From: Bacteroidetes bacterium UBA1947
Lineage (GTDB): Bacteria > Bacteroidota > Bacteroidia > Chitinophagales > Chitinophagaceae
Assembly: GCA_002336915.1 (NCBI GenBank)
Contig: DDET01000049.1
Coordinates: 1 to 8,270 of the forward strand
Direction of reading: 5' to 3'
Length of the DNA: 8,270 nt
In this document: positions 6,217-8,270 of the stretch, one piece after another
Numbering within the stretch: the stretch's first letter is position 1
Layout: the number at the start of each line of letters is the position of its first letter
Translations under genes and position numbers: made by a program
Notes under the pieces: model-generated
Databases searched by the model: none
The model's input: the letters and a program-made list of their open reading frames with translations, nothing else
Told to the model about the DNA's origin: nothing

Positions 6217-8270
6217 TCAGAGGCCTTTGCCGTGACAATTCTTGTATTTCTTGCCGCTACCGCACGGGCAGGGGTCGTTTCGGCCTATTTTGGGACCTGC
6301 TTGTACGGGGGTGCGTTTTACAACTGTATCTGTTGGCTCGGTATAATAGTCGTTCTCGTCGGCAGCATAGTCTTGCCCCGCAGCATCTATCTCCGCTTTG
6401 TTCACGCGCATCTTGCTCATGTCGGTGTGCTGCTCCGGCAGGCGCTGCGCCTGCTGTGGCGCTTCTTGTACCGGAATGCCTGCACGCAGCAGGAATGAAA
6501 CGATATTCCTGTTGGTTTCCAGCAGCATCTCGCTAAAGAGCTTGAATGCTTCGAACTTATAGATCAACAGCGGGTCTTTCTGCTCGTAAGATGCCATCTG
6601 CACTGAGTTGCGCAGATCGTCCATTACACGCAGGTGATTCTTCCATGACTCGTCGATCATTGCCAGGGTCATGTTCTTTTCCAGTTCCTGCTGTACCGGT
6701 AGTGCATGCTGTGCTACCGATTCTTTCAGGTTGGCATATATCTGCAGGCCACGCTGTCCGTCCGTAAACGGTATCACTATATTTTCAACCTTGTCACCGT
6801 TGTCGGTAAGTATTTGTGCAAGCGTTGGGGTCATTTGCTCACGCATCCCGGTCATTTTACGGTTGTAAAAGTCTTTGGCCTCGTGGTATAACCGGTCGCC
6901 TATAGCGCCAAGGTCGCCTTTCACAAATTCGTCTTCGGTTACTGCAGTTTCCAGTGCAAGGTGTTTGATCACTTCGATACGGAAGGCTGCATAATCGCGA
7001 TTGTCTTCGAACTGTTTTGCAAGATCGGCACATACATCGAAGATCGCGTTGTCGAAATCGATGGTAAGACGATCGCCGAATAATGCGTGGTTACGGCGCT
7101 TGTAAATAACATCGCGCTGTGCATTCATTACGTCATCATACTCCAGCAGGCGCTTACGTATGCCGAAGTTGTTCTCTTCCACTTTTTTCTGTGCACGCTC
7201 AATAGATTTTGAGATCATGCTGTGCTGCAGCACTTCACCTTCTTTATGGCCCATCTTGTCCATAAGAGAGGCGATACGCTCAGAACCGAAAAGACGCATC
7301 AGGTCATCCTCGAGTGAAACGAAGAACTGTGAGCTACCGGGATCGCCCTGGCGACCTGCACGACCACGCAACTGGCGATCGACACGACGGCTTTCATGGC
7401 GTTCTGTACCTATAATGGCCAAACCACCGGCTTCTTTAACACCCGGTCCCAGTTTGATATCCGTACCACGACCAGCCATGTTGGTAGCGATGGTAACGGC
7501 GCCGGCTAACCCAGCTTCTGCCACTACCTGCGCTTCACGGGCATGTTGTTTAGCGTTCAATACATTATGCGGAATTTTTTTCTGCTGCAGCATTCTGCCC
7601 AGTAATTCACTGATCTCAACAGAAGTGGTACCAACCAGCACGGGGCGGCCTGCATTTCTCAGTGCTTCAATATCATCAATAACCGCTTTGTATTTCTCTC
7701 TTTTTGTTTTGTAAACAAGGTCCTGTTTATCATCACGGATCATTTTTACATTGGTGGGAATAGTAACCACGTCCAGTTTATAAATGCTCCACAGTTCCGC
7801 AGCTTCTGTTTCGGCTGTACCCGTCATACCCGCCAGTTTATGGTACATCCGGAAATAGTTCTGTAAGGTAACCGTTGCGTATGTTTGGGTGGCCGCTTCG
7901 ATCTTTACATTTTCTTTTGCTTCCAGCGCCTGGTGCAACCCATCGCTGTAGCGGCGGCCTTCCATAATACGACCGGTTTGCTCATCCACGATCTTAATAG
8001 CTCCATCTATAATCACATATTCCACATCTTTGGCGAACAGGGTATAGGCTTTCAATAATTGTTGTACAGTATGAATGCGGTCTGCTTTCTGCGCATAATC
8101 ATTCAGCACTGTTTCTTTCAGCTGCAATTTCTCTTCGGCAGGCCCTTCCTGTTTTTCGATTTCAGCCAGTTTCACGCCAATGTCAGGTAGTATGAAGAAC
8201 TCAGGATCTTCTCCCGACTTAGTGATAGCATTTAATCCTTTCTCAGTCAGTTCTACGGAATTGTTTTTTT
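6217..8270 (-). CDS. secA: Protein translocase ATPase SecA, C-terminal part (5' end beyond right edge)
   Basis: SecA is the cytoplasmic motor ATPase that drives preproteins through SecYEG. The frame is open from the right edge to a stop at 6217: 683 residues are visible, and the N-terminal part, including nucleotide-binding motifs I and II, is missing. Positions here count from the first visible residue. The conserved block from VEYVIIDGAIKIVDEQTGR to MTGT (148-151) is followed by GRPVLVGTTS (207-216), the motif V-like ATNMAGRGTDIKL (near 261-273) and the motif VI-like RQLRGRAGRQGDPGSS (298-313). After these come the helical scaffold and wing regions (for example SLMDKMGHKEGEVLQHSMISK and RLLEYDDVMNAQRD). 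The protein ends in a zinc-binding tail, CPCGSGKKYKNCH, with Cys667, Cys669, Cys678 and His679; this tail binds SecB and phospholipids in E. coli. The ORF has no frameshift, and the apparent start at 8175 is an internal GTG, not the gene start. It ends in a strong terminator. Confidence 0.98.
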   Translation of the reverse strand, partial: KNNSVELTEKGLNAITKSGEDPEFFILPDIGVKLAEIEKQEGPAEEKLQLKETVLNDYAQKADRIHTVQQLLKAYTLFAKDVEYVIIDGAIKIVDEQTGRIMEGRRYSDGLHQALEAKENVKIEAATQTYATVTLQNYFRMYHKLAGMTGTAETEAAELWSIYKLDVVTIPTNVKMIRDDKQDLVYKTKREKYKAVIDDIEALRNAGRPVLVGTTSVEISELLGRMLQQKKIPHNVLNAKQHAREAQVVAEAGLAGAVTIATNMAGRGTDIKLGPGVKEAGGLAIIGTERHESRRVDRQLRGRAGRQGDPGSSQFFVSLEDDLMRLFGSERIASLMDKMGHKEGEVLQHSMISKSIERAQKKVEENNFGIRKRLLEYDDVMNAQRDVIYKRRNHALFGDRLTIDFDNAIFDVCADLAKQFEDNRDYAAFRIEVIKHLALETAVTEDEFVKGDLGAIGDRLYHEAKDFYNRKMTGMREQMTPTLAQILTDNGDKVENIVIPFTDGQRGLQIYANLKESVAQHALPVQQELEKNMTLAMIDESWKNHLRVMDDLRNSVQMASYEQKDPLLIYKFEAFKLFSEMLLETNRNIVSFLLRAGIPVQEAPQQAQRLPEQHTDMSKMRVNKAEIDAAGQDYAADENDYYTEPTDTVVKRTPVQAGPKIGRNDPCPCGSGKKYKNCHGKGL

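Noticed and set aside
7160..7714. 184-codon open frame on the plus strand
   Set aside because: It is antisense to the most conserved part of secA.

Overview
The window looks like a stretch of a Bacteroidota chromosome, probably of the Chitinophagaceae/Sphingobacteriales type. The reasons are the character of its SecA, a secreted protein built of PKD and PKD-like repeats, an exact TAnnTTTG promoter -7 box, and little reliance on Shine-Dalgarno sequences. This placement rests on recognised family features, not on a search.

Layout from left to right. Bases 1-1445 (minus) hold the N-terminal 481 codons of an exported, cysteine-containing PKD-repeat surface protein; its frame stays open to the left edge. 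Bases 1446-2302 are an AT-rich gap of about 860 bp with no convincing gene, but with a perfect 24-nt palindrome, a cluster of direct and inverted GRGAAATAA elements, and a scatter of CGGAAG/CTTCCG motifs. Bases 2303-4213 (minus) hold a complete 636-aa glutamine-dependent asparagine synthetase (AsnB family). Divergent from it across only 55 bp, bases 4269-5627 (plus) hold a 452-aa membrane protein with about 11-12 predicted membrane segments and no recognised family; it has some features of GT-C or polymerase-type glycan enzymes. Bases 5640-6136 (minus) hold a YoeB-type toxin and its antitoxin, convergent with the membrane gene. A strong intrinsic terminator (6164-6197) separates this module from the 3' part of secA (6217 to beyond the right edge, minus).

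Working together: secA is a housekeeping gene with its own terminator. The toxin-antitoxin pair sits in the secA/membrane-gene junction like a small mobile cargo unit, with its own promoter and a possible operator overlapping the antitoxin start. AsnB and the membrane protein form a divergent pair that could belong to surface-glycan synthesis, but only their adjacency supports this.

The most notable observation is the toxin start. The full-length YoeB frame begins with ATA, not ATG, inside an ATAA overlap with the antitoxin stop. A single G-to-A change from the usual ATGA overlap would explain both codons at once. The antitoxin is also unusual: its C-terminal half is clearly YefM-like, but its N-terminal half is short and does not resemble the usual Phd/YefM fold. 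I found no CRISPR array, rRNA, tRNA, insertion sequence or phage gene, and nothing that amounts to a demonstrated new multi-gene system.
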